Shown here one piece after another: positions 10,053-19,000 of a stretch of 64,000 nucleotides of DNA. Position 1 is the stretch's first letter. Each line of letters starts with the position of its first letter. The notes under the pieces are model-generated. The model did not search any database, was not told the DNA's origin, and saw only the letters and a list, made by a program, of their open reading frames with translations. Both the position numbers and the translations under genes were made by a program. Source of the stretch: Phycisphaerae bacterium (GTDB taxonomy: Bacteria; Planctomycetota; Phycisphaerae; UBA1845); the NCBI GenBank assembly GCA_024102815.1, contig JAGFJJ010000022.1:62001-126000 (forward strand), written 5' to 3'.

Positions 10053-10615
10053 GTTGGATTAGTGGACATCGGAGGTACTTCAACCGGCTCCTCGTCCCCT
10101 TCCTTGATCGGCTCCTCGTCTTCCGCGAGCCGGGCGCGATACGTCAAGCTCGCCGTGGTTGAATAGGGCTGTCCTCCCGGTGGCGGAAGATAGACCTCGC
10201 CGATCAACTCATAGCCGAGATCACCGTCCATCGGATCAGCGGCTTCGGCCACTCCGCCCACCTGCGGAGGCAATACGAATTCGCTCACCTCCGGTTGCTG
10301 CGGGTTAACGTGATCTACCCACCACAGTCCATCCTGCGAACCAATACTCGGCGCCAAATCAGTCCACGCCGATTCTTCACCGCGGTCCAGCCGGCGGATC
10401 GTCAGCGATTGAACCGCCCAGCCGACGCTGTCAACGACGACGTCGGCCGCTTTGAGTTCCAGGCTGAAAACCAGAACGACCGCACTCTCCGGGTCGTTCG
10501 GGTCTTCGTGGATGTCGAATTCCACGACTCGACCAGTGGGAAGCTGAGCGGATGCGACACCCGTGACAGTTAGCAGCGACCCCATGAGCCAAGACACTTT
10601 ACGCAACATTGACAT
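10049..10615 (-). CDS. Small secreted protein of unknown function
   Basis: A 188-aa protein that I do not recognise. ATG 10615 is preceded by a strong GGGAGG ribosome-binding site (7-nt spacing), which favours it over the longer frame starting at 10654. A signal peptide is clear: MSMLRK, then WLMGSLLTVTGVASA with a likely cut after AQ. The mature part is acidic, beta-rich and ends in a Pro/Glu-rich tail. It lies convergent with the TPR kinase and could be part of the same surface system, but there is no direct evidence for that. Confidence 0.7.
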   Translation of the reverse strand: MSMLRKVSWLMGSLLTVTGVASAQLPTGRVVEFDIHEDPNDPESAVVLVFSLELKAADVVVDSVGWAVQSLTIRRLDRGEESAWTDLAPSIGSQDGLWWVDHVNPQQPEVSEFVLPPQVGGVAEAADPMDGDLGYELIGEVYLPPPGGQPYSTTASLTYRARLAEDEEPIKEGDEEPVEVPPMSTNPT

Positions 10616-10838
10616 GACGAAGCCTCCCAGAATTGCGCAGAATCCGGGCACCACCGATCGACGGATCGGCGCTCGGACTCAGCCGGTCATTCCGCGTGTG
10701 AATGAATGGCGACGGTGCGGCGAGTCAGGGGATTCGACGGATTGCCGCCCTGTTGTCTGGGATACTAAATGCCAAGCAAGCGCAGCGCGCTCGCGCTTCA
10801 CTGGATCATCGATTTGGCCCGCGTGTACGCACGTTATG

Positions 10839-11049
10839 GGACGTGGAGTCGTTCAACGGCAAGCTACGCGAGGAGTTGCGCAACGGGGGAATCTTCTACA
10901 CGCTCACAGAGGCGAAAATCCTGATCGAGCGCTGGCGGGTGCACTACAACGGGCTTCTGCCACGCATCGCGCTGGACTACGGGCCCCAGCCTCGGAGGCC
11001 CTCGCCGCGCCGAACAGCAGCGGGCTGCGCTCCGTGGCGTGGGGACTAA
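10839..11049 (+). pseudogene. Remnant of IS3-family transposase (OrfB C-terminus)
   Basis: A short frame carries the typical end of an IS3-family DDE transposase: ESFNGKLREELRNGGIFYTL, then EAKILIERWRVHYN and the expected but degraded RPHSALGY region (LPRIALDYGP). The Glu of ESFNGKLR is the last residue of the DDE triad. The frame then drifts out of register and stops. The N-terminal two thirds, OrfA and recognisable inverted ends are missing, so this is an old, inactive scar. Confidence 0.8.
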
Positions 11050-11210
11050 ATTCCACCCGCCGCTGGGCGGCAGACTACGGCCGGTGCAAGCTGGGAGCTG
11101 GCATCAAGACCGGGAAAAGTCAGTCGATCAAAACGCGGTCGACATTCACCGAACCGTTCTTACGGGGGAGTCTCAGGAAGGATGTTCTCGGCAAGGTAGC
11201 GGCCTGCGGT

Positions 11211-11347
11211 ACGGCCTCGTCCACCATCCGTAACCGACAATCAGAATCAGCACGGGGGAAAGAGGACGGTGTGTCCGGGCTGCTCACAAGCCCGACCACA
11301 ACGAATCAGCCCGTCTCACTCGACACCTCATCAAATATGGCAGCTAG
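11211..11347 (+). repeat. ~137-bp dispersed repeat, copy A (inverted relative to 19639-19776)
   Basis: From ACGGCCTCGTCCACCATCCG through CGACACCTCAT and ATATGGC to GCTAG, this stretch matches the reverse complement of 19639-19776 almost base for base, roughly 85% by eye. Both copies can be read in one frame as T-S/G-P-x-TTNQ-x-VSLDTS. Copy A reads through the point where copy B has a stop. It lies just after the IS3 scar. Origin unknown: perhaps the end of a transposable element or a planctomycete-specific repeat. Confidence 0.85.
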
Positions 11348-11700
11348 AGAGACTTGTTTCGGTGTTGTGTTCGCAGAGGCCAGCACAACGCCGCAAGCTC
11401 ACCAGGCTATGGGCGAGGTGAATCGAAGTCCTTGCCGAGAAACGGGAGAAACCGCTTTCTTGATACAGAAACAGCCGCTTTGCCAGAGCCTGCGAGAGAA
11501 TCCGACCTGACCGCTCGCGACCCGTTCTGACCGTTTGAGGCTGTCGAAAGCTCGTTCTCGCGTGCTTCCATCTTGCATTTGCCTCGCGAAGCAATGCGAC
11601 GGATCGGAATTGCTGCCCAATTGCTTCATTGTCACCCTGTCCAGCCGGTGCGGTTGTCCGTCAGTCTATGCTTTCCGGGAAACCGTCGACCAAACGACGT
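11348..11700. other. 353-bp stretch without a supported gene
   Basis: Lies between repeat copy A and the stop codon of the WD40 kinase. No frame resembles a protein, and no terminator hairpin or other repeat was recognised. Confidence 0.55.
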
Positions 11701-14700
11701 CTATTTGCTGTGCAACAACTCCGCCACGGTTGCCTGAACTGCGACCCGGCGTTTACGTTCATTCGTGGGCACCTGATCGAGGATCCGGGTGAGGGCGTCC
11801 TGGGGTGTACTGCAATGCGCAATCGCCTTGCGTATGAGCGGCGTCAACTCCAGGAGGGCCCTCTCGCGTTCCTGGCGAATCAGGGACCGCTCGCGGTAGC
11901 GCACAGTGTCCCAGACGCGGACCGTTCGATCTCCCGATCCAGAGATGAGCTGCGTTCCATCCGGGCTGAACGCCACTGACCAGACAAAGGAAGTGTGACC
12001 CTGAAGCTGGACGATCTCCTCGAACGTTTGCGCATCCCACAGACGGAGTGAATCTCGAGCTGCAGTTGCAATCCGGGTGAAGTCGGGAGAGTATGCAATG
12101 GCGTAAACGTTCTCGGCATGCCCTTGGAGCTGACCGATCTCCTGCCCGGCGGTGAGGTCCCATACCAATACGGTCGTACGGTCCCGGTCCAAACGTGCGG
12201 CCAGAATCACGTGACGCGCGGGCGTCAAGCCAAACGCGAATGCACCGGAAATGTCCGGTACATCGCAGCGCTTCCCAGTCGTCAAGTCGAACACGCCGAT
12301 ATCGACCCCGGAGTCGGATCGCGCCGTTCGTGGGTCCGACGACCCTGCCGGTGCATATCGAATGAGGAATTTGCCGTTCGGACCGAAGAGCGGGGAGTGA
12401 CGATGAGATGGATCCTGCTCCTGCCGCTGCTCAATAGCGCCTGTATCCGTGTTCCAGACGAGCCAGCCCGCCGCCGTCGTCGACGGTAGAACGACATGTA
12501 CTGAGTCCGCATCAAACGAGAGCGCGCGGGCGGCGAGCCTGCCACGCGGATCCAACACTTCGGCGTCAGGCAGTGGCAAGGTCGAGCCCGAGGTGAGGTC
12601 CCAAGCGACAAGCCCGTCATTGGTGACCGCGGCTAAACGTGCCATATTCGGGCTGAAGCAAAGCGCTGTAACAACATCTGCTTCGATCAGAATCGTGGCG
12701 AATACCGTGTGGGACTCCGAATCCGCGAGTCGGATCGAGTTGTCCCAGCCGGCGGAAGCAATCAGTGAGCCGTCCGGGCTGAACACGACCGGAAAAACGA
12801 TGTTGTCGTGTCGAGCAAGGACGCCGACGGGTTCGCTCCGCTCGTTGTCCCATACTCGGATCGTGCGGTCCTCACCCGTTGTCGCAATTAACGAGCCATC
12901 CGGCGAGAAAGTCACGTGCCAGATTGCTCGGCCATGACCGTGCAGCACCTTCAGCGGGGCCAGTGTGTCGGCGGTCCAAATGCGCACCGTACGGTCCAGG
13001 CTGACGGACGCGATTCGCTCGCCGCCAGGGCCAAAGGCGACATCCGTAACTGCGTGGCGGTGTCCTCTGCCCGTCGCGGTGGGCAGCCTGCTCGTGACGT
13101 CCCACAGCATCACGGTGGCGTCCTGCATCCCGAGTACCAGATGGCGGCCGTCGGCTGAGAACGCGACGGAACGCACGAAGTCGGGTACATCGAGCAACGG
13201 GAGTATGGCGTCGGTTGACGCATCCCAAATGACCGGCAGACCCCTTAGTGCTGCTGCGATCGCGATCGTGCCGTCCTCAAAGAGGGCCATATTGGTGATA
13301 CCGGTTTGACGACGATCCACGGCAAGCACGGCGGTGCTCTGCGCGACAAGATCGATGCGCCAAACGCGCTCAGGACCGGCTACTGCTACATAGCGGGCGT
13401 CGCCGCTGGTCAGAAGGTGGCCCGGCGCGCGCACGTCAGTTGCTCCGAGCCGGGTAAGGCTGTAGGTATTCTCGTGCCCTTCGAAGACGACTGTGAGCAA
13501 ATCGCCCGCAAGTGAAGCCTCAGCAGCTCCATTTCGACTTCGGGCGTACAGCGGCGCTGATTTCTCGAGACGTGAGACGCGGGCGCCCGTGCGCGGATCC
13601 CAGACTGATACCAAATCGCCAAGTGGCACATGCAGCATGCAGTCGGCCCCGCTCGTAACAAAGTATGGCTTGCCCGGCGTGGCAGAGCCGGGCATCTCGA
13701 TATCTGCGAGACTGTGGTCCAAGCGGGAATAAAGGTGCTTCCACTCCCAGCGCCTCAGCGATGGGGGGATCTCCTCGAGATCATGCCGGGCGAGTGCAAT
13801 ATTGTGTGTCGTAAGTTCGGAAGCGGCGGCAGTAATGCTCGCCCTGTATGCGAGCTGGCGGCTGCGGATTTCCTCCGCCTGAGCGCGATCGCGCGCCGCG
13901 GTGGCGACGACGGCCTCTTGGACTGCCACGATCAGGCCGATGAGGACGGCGATGGTGCCGACCAGGGTGCCAGCAACAAAGCCCTTGTGCCGTTTCGCGA
14001 ACTTCTTGATCTGGTAGAGCGTGGTCGGGGGGCGTGCGGAGATCGGCTCGTCATCCAGGTAACGTCGGATGTCCGCGGCCATTTCCGCGGCGGATTGATA
14101 GCGGCGATCCTTCGATTTTTCCATCGCCTTGGCGATAATCGTCGACACGTCTCCACGAAGTGACGGGATGATGGCAGCGATAGAGGGCGGATCTGTTTCC
14201 TGAACGATGCGGGCCGCGTCGATGATAGAACGGTTCGCCAGATCGTGCGGCAATCGATCCGCCAGCAACTGATACCCGATGACCCCGAGCGCGTAGACAT
14301 CGCTTCGCACATCCAGATTGTCCGGGTCGCCCTGGATCTGTTCCGGACTCATGTACGGGATCGTCCCGATAATCTGGCCGGGTCTGGTCACGAGCGTTGT
14401 CAATTGAAGATCCGAGTTGATGGCGCGGGCGACGCCGAAATCGAGAACTTTGGGGCGCCCGACATCATCTGCGCCGTGCCTTGGCGTCGCGTCGCCTTCA
14501 CCGCGCCTTTTCGTGACAATGACGTTGGCGGGCTTCAGGTCCCGGTGCAGCACGCCCCTTTGATGCGCGTGATGTACCGCGTCACAGATCAGGGCCAAGA
14601 TCTGGAGCCGAGCGGTCGTCGTTGGATCATGGTCCTGGACATACCTGTCTAGCGCCTTCCCTTCGACATACTCCATGGCGAAAAATGGGAGGGGGCCGCT

Positions 14701-15171
14701 GGGTGTCTGCTCCGTGCCGGCCTCATAGATCTGCGCGATCCCATCATGCTTCAGCTGTCCCAGTACATGGGCTTCATACTGAAACCGTGCGTACATCGAC
14801 CCAGACATTGTCCCCGGGCGAATGACCTTGACGGCAACTTGTCGACGGGGGTGGTCCTGCTCAGCCAGGTACACAACACTCATACCACCTTCGCCCAATA
14901 CGCGAACAATGTGGTATTGGCCGATCCTATCAGGTGGGAAACCCCCTGATCCCGTCGCCGCTGCGCCGGCGCCAAGGAATGACGGCAACGCGGGCATTTC
15001 CATGAACGAATCGGGCGTATCTTCTTCAGCCGCCAGCAGCGACTCGATTTCGGCGCGGGCGGCGGTATCATCGCCACAAGAGTCACGCAAGTACGCGGCT
15101 CGCGCGTCGTGTTCCAACTCGAGCGCAGCGGCGAACAAGCTCCTTATCCAGTCAGCGCGGTCACGCGACAT
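11701..15171 (-). CDS. Ser/Thr protein kinase fused to a WD40 repeat propeller (1156 aa)
   Basis: The start is ATG 15171 (MSRDRADWIRSLF), 4 nt after the ECF stop; the upstream part of the open frame is only the shadow of that gene. Residues 1-85 form the helical leader. The kinase domain (about 87-375) has GEGGMSVVYLA, ATP-binding Lys115, HRDLKPAN with Asp211, DFG at 244-246 and GTIPYMSPEQ. A transmembrane helix lies near 398-420 (VAGTLVGTIAVLIGLIVAV), then a coiled-coil-like linker. From about residue 500 there are many WD40 blades, for example VAFSADGRHLVLGMQDATVMLWD, VTFSPDGSLIATTGEDRTIRVWD and VAFSPDGTQLISGSGDRTVRVWD. The last ~50 residues are helical. The kinase plausibly senses or scaffolds partners through the propeller and acts on the neighbouring sigma factor. 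Confidence 0.95.
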   Translation of the reverse strand: MSRDRADWIRSLFAAALELEHDARAAYLRDSCGDDTAARAEIESLLAAEEDTPDSFMEMPALPSFLGAGAAATGSGGFPPDRIGQYHIVRVLGEGGMSVVYLAEQDHPRRQVAVKVIRPGTMSGSMYARFQYEAHVLGQLKHDGIAQIYEAGTEQTPSGPLPFFAMEYVEGKALDRYVQDHDPTTTARLQILALICDAVHHAHQRGVLHRDLKPANVIVTKRRGEGDATPRHGADDVGRPKVLDFGVARAINSDLQLTTLVTRPGQIIGTIPYMSPEQIQGDPDNLDVRSDVYALGVIGYQLLADRLPHDLANRSIIDAARIVQETDPPSIAAIIPSLRGDVSTIIAKAMEKSKDRRYQSAAEMAADIRRYLDDEPISARPPTTLYQIKKFAKRHKGFVAGTLVGTIAVLIGLIVAVQEAVVATAARDRAQAEEIRSRQLAYRASITAAASELTTHNIALARHDLEEIPPSLRRWEWKHLYSRLDHSLADIEMPGSATPGKPYFVTSGADCMLHVPLGDLVSVWDPRTGARVSRLEKSAPLYARSRNGAAEASLAGDLLTVVFEGHENTYSLTRLGATDVRAPGHLLTSGDARYVAVAGPERVWRIDLVAQSTAVLAVDRRQTGITNMALFEDGTIAIAAALRGLPVIWDASTDAILPLLDVPDFVRSVAFSADGRHLVLGMQDATVMLWDVTSRLPTATGRGHRHAVTDVAFGPGGERIASVSLDRTVRIWTADTLAPLKVLHGHGRAIWHVTFSPDGSLIATTGEDRTIRVWDNERSEPVGVLARHDNIVFPVVFSPDGSLIASAGWDNSIRLADSESHTVFATILIEADVVTALCFSPNMARLAAVTNDGLVAWDLTSGSTLPLPDAEVLDPRGRLAARALSFDADSVHVVLPSTTAAGWLVWNTDTGAIEQRQEQDPSHRHSPLFGPNGKFLIRYAPAGSSDPRTARSDSGVDIGVFDLTTGKRCDVPDISGAFAFGLTPARHVILAARLDRDRTTVLVWDLTAGQEIGQLQGHAENVYAIAYSPDFTRIATAARDSLRLWDAQTFEEIVQLQGHTSFVWSVAFSPDGTQLISGSGDRTVRVWDTVRYRERSLIRQERERALLELTPLIRKAIAHCSTPQDALTRILDQVPTNERKRRVAVQATVAELLHSK

Positions 15172-15175
15172 TCGA

Positions 15176-15835
15176 TCAGATTCCCTCGCCCGGATCTTCG
15201 TCGGTGCTCCGGAGCATTCGCGAGAGCCATGCCCTGGCGTATCGCCAGTCACGCACGACCGTGCTCTCCGAAACTCCAAGAATGGCGGCCGTCTCCACTT
15301 CCGTGAGCCCTCCGAAATAGCGAAGCACGACGACCTGCGCACTGCGGGCATCCACGCCCTCGAGTTCCTTGAGTGCGCCATCGATTGCCAGAATCTCCTC
15401 AGTATCCGGCTCAGCGGCCAGCGATGCCAAGTCGATGTCGGCGCGCTGTTTATCGCCGCCGTGTTTGAGCCGGGATTTCCGCCGGGCCTGTTCGACAAGG
15501 ATATCGCGCATCGCCTGAGCTGCCGCACCAAAGAAATGATGTCGCCCGTCCCATCCGGGATCGTCGGCTCCAACAAGGCGCAAATAGGCCTCATGTACCA
15601 GTGCCGTGGGCTGCAAGGTGTTGCCGGGGGGCGTTTTGTCCATGCGCGCCTCGGCGAGCTTGCGTAGCTCCGAGTACACGAGCGGAAGTAGCTCCTCCGA
15701 GGCCCGGGCGTCGCCGGCAGCCACAGAGTTCAGTATTCTCGTAAGCTGTTCCAAGATTCCTCTCGTCACTCGACCCAGGGCAGTTCCGTACAGGCACCGT
15801 GTTCCGTCCCGTATCGGGCCCTTTTCGCCGTCCAT
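15176..15835 (-). CDS. ECF-family RNA polymerase sigma factor (third copy)
   Basis: A 219-aa sigma factor of the same subgroup as the one at 1340-1939. It has LLPLVYSELRKLAEARM, the hallmark NTLQPTALVHEAYLRLVG, HHFFGAAAQAMRDILVEQARRK, and region 4 VVVLRYFGGLTEVETAAILGVSESTVVRDWRYARAWL. The family usually starts just before a segment like EQLTRILN, so translation may begin at the TTG near 15754, which has AGAGGA close by; 15835 is the longest ATG start. The kinase start lies 4 nt after its stop, giving tight translational coupling. Upstream and divergent is the 1190-aa secreted LamG protein, a likely but unproven target. Confidence 0.93.
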   Translation of the reverse strand: MDGEKGPIRDGTRCLYGTALGRVTRGILEQLTRILNSVAAGDARASEELLPLVYSELRKLAEARMDKTPPGNTLQPTALVHEAYLRLVGADDPGWDGRHHFFGAAAQAMRDILVEQARRKSRLKHGGDKQRADIDLASLAAEPDTEEILAIDGALKELEGVDARSAQVVVLRYFGGLTEVETAAILGVSESTVVRDWRYARAWLSRMLRSTDEDPGEGI

Positions 15836-16069
15836 TATACCGTTTTTGCCCCTCCAATGTCGTTTCAGAACCGGGCACCACTACCGGCCCCGCCTGGGTG
15901 CATGGGTCCAAGAATCGATCTCCAGGGGCAGATTCGAATTTCCCGCCGGTTTTCTGACTGCCTCAATCCGTGTCCATCGGATTGGGCACTGAGGAATGAT
16001 CTTGCTGCCGGCGGAAAGAAGGGCCGCGTTGCCGCACAAGCAGCACGCGAACGGACGAGAGGAGAACAG

Positions 16070-19000
16070 ATGTCAAGCTTCAATCGAATCACTAGCGGTA
16101 CATTCCCGATGGCACTGGCGATGGTCTTGGCCGTCCAAGCCTTCGGGCCCGGACGGGCCCTGGCGCAGGCCCCGATTCACGAGTACCGCTTCGACGGGAG
16201 CGGGGCCGACTCCTCGGGGGTAGCTCACGGCGTTGTGGGCGCCGAAGTCGGATTTACCATACTTGGTGTTCCGGCCGGTCTTGGTCAGGCCGCGGTCTTT
16301 GGCACGGATTCTCCATACGACAGCAACGACGCCATAGAAGTGGACAACGCACTTTTCACCGGTTTCGGGACGGGCGATTTCACGATCGCGGCTTGGGTCC
16401 GGAGGACGGACACATCCGGTCGCGGTGACATCATCGACGCCAACGGGAATGCGAACGACGCAGAGGGGGAAGGTCCCGGGTTCCAGCTTCAAATTGCTTT
16501 CAACGACTCGATCCGGCTTCGGATCGACGACGACGTTACCAACGTCAAGCCGGACTTCGCGGCAAGAATCGACGACACGGCGTGGCACCATCTCGTCGTA
16601 ACCGTCGATCGCGATGACAGCCAGGGGTTCAAGTACTACGTCGACGGCGTGTTCGACTCCGCCTTTGATCCGACAGCGGTTTCCGGCAACGTAACGCCGC
16701 ACCAGGATCTCCGCTTCGGCAGCATCAACTCGGCCGGCTCGTTTGCCGGAGAATTGGCGATGTTTCAGGTTTTCGACGTTGCGCTTTCGGCGGATCAGGT
16801 TGCCGGCCTGTACTGCGGGGTTGGCGAAGATTGCGACGGTGATGGACTGTCCGACGTGTGCGAGTTGGGAGAAGTGGCCATCCGCTTTGACGATCAACCT
16901 GTTGGGGCGTTAGCCCCGTTTTCGCATCTCGGTTACGCACTCAGTCCTGTCACCAACACACCCGACCTTGTCAACTTCGGAGGTCCTGCGCCGGCGCTGG
17001 GTGATGCCGACCGGTTCGGGACCAGCGCGACGAGTATCGTTGCGACCGGCGGTGAGTTATTCCGGTTTGTGAGCGCGGACTACAACAACACCGGGCTCAC
17101 CGTCCGGTTCGACGGCTACGTGGATGGAGTCCAGACGGAAACGCAGAGCGCTCCGAGCGTCGGCAGCGGTACCTTGGTATCCACGTTCGAATCACCTATT
17201 CACGAACTGCGCATTACCATTTGGACAGAGTTCCCTGCTGACGCCTGGGCCGACAACATCGTGCTGAAACGGGCGGACGACTGCGACAACAATGGTGTTC
17301 CCGACGCGTGCGACTCCGACTGCGATAACGACGGCGTACCAGATGCCTGCGAACCTGATGCCGATAACGACAATGTGCCCGACGACTGCGACGTATGCGC
17401 AGGCGGTGACGACAAACTGGATACCGACGCCGACGGGATTGCGAACGCGTGCGATACATGCGCCGGCGGACAGGGCACAGCTGATGCCGGTGCTGACGGT
17501 TTCATCGAATTGGATGATATGGCGGGTTTCGTCGGTTGCTTTGGCGGTCCCGGCGTCGGCACTCCGGGTGACGGTTGCGACTGCTTCGATACCGACAACG
17601 ACGGTGACGTGGACATGGCGGACCTGGGCAGGATCACTGTACTCTTCAAGCCCGCGCAGTGCGAAATCGATGGTGTCACATACCGGCCCGGGGACCGAGA
17701 CGCGTACCCCAACAACTGTCGAATTTGCGACCCGTGGCAAAGTGAAACGAGTTGGTCTCCGGCTCCGACCAGCATTCTTTGTCGCACCGGTTCCGGTGAT
17801 CTTTGCGATTCTGCCGAGTTCTGTGACGGCGTTTCCGAGGTTTGCCCGTCGGACGTGGTTGCCCCGGGCGATGTGGTCTGTCGCCCGTCGGCTGGTGAAT
17901 GCGACACCGCCGAATTCTGCCCTGGCACGGCCGGCGCGGCGTGTCCAGCGGACGACGTCCGAGCTAGCGGTGCGACCTGCCGCGTAGCCGCCGGTGTATG
18001 TGACGTGGCGGAGACGTGCGACGGCGTCAGCGCACATTGTCCGCCCGATGGGTTCGCCCCGAACACGACCATCTGCAAAGACAATACCGGCACGTGTAAA
18101 GAGGACAAAACGTGCGACGGTGCCAGCGCGGCTTGTCCCAACGGTTCCACATCGAAACCTGTCGGTTCGTTCTGCGACACGAACAACGCCTGCCCGGGCG
18201 CCGGAGTGTGTGGCGATCAATCCGGGAACATCAACTGCGTTTGCCCCGGCCTGACGCGTTGCTGGCCTACGCAGGGTGCTTGCGATCGGGACGATTTTTA
18301 CGACGCGAACGGCGAATGCCTGCAAGACAGGGTCAGGGGAACCTCATACGTGTGTGATGATAACACCGGCACGTGCCAAAAAGACATCAAATGCGATGGC
18401 CTGAACAAGGCTTGTCCCTCGGTGGCCCAAAACAGGGTCCAGGGTGCTGCGTGCATCCAGGGTCGGTGTCCCGACGAGGGCGTCTGCAATTCAGGTGGTT
18501 CCTGTATCTGTCCCGGCGTGGATGTTTGCAGGCAAGCAGCCGGCGTATGCGATCGGCAGGAACTGTACAACGCCAACGGAGGATGCCCTGCCAATCAGCT
18601 CTACGGCCCGGACGTGGCCTGTCGGCGCGAAATCGATCTGTTCGGTGTGTCGGACGGTGCCTGTAACCCCCCCGAGTACTGCGACGGGCAGAGCGTCGAT
18701 TGCCCGCCGGATGTGATCGCCAACATTGGAGATGTTTGCCGGTCGAGCGGAGAATGCGAAGCCCAGTATCTCTGCCATGGTCATTGCGCCGTCGACCCCG
18801 TAGGGGGTGGGGGCCCATTCGCACCGCGTTGCACCAGCGATAGCGAATGCGACCCCGGAGAGACCTGCATCGTGCCGCCACAGGTCAGTTTGGTTCCGCT
18901 GACCTGCGAGAAGAAGGGCACTACCCCGGCCAATGGTACGCCGTGCAACAACGGGACGGACGCCTGCCAGAACGGAGAGTGTGCCAGCCTGGCTGTCAGC

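Noticed and set aside
10563-11510. 315-codon frame spanning the IS3 scar and repeat copy A
   Set aside because: Crosses unrelated remnants; the IS3 motif lies in a different frame, so this is not one gene.
17192-18325. 377- and 328-codon minus-strand frames opposite the Cys-rich giant
   Set aside because: Repeat-rich DNA leaves long antisense frames; no signal peptide or motif.
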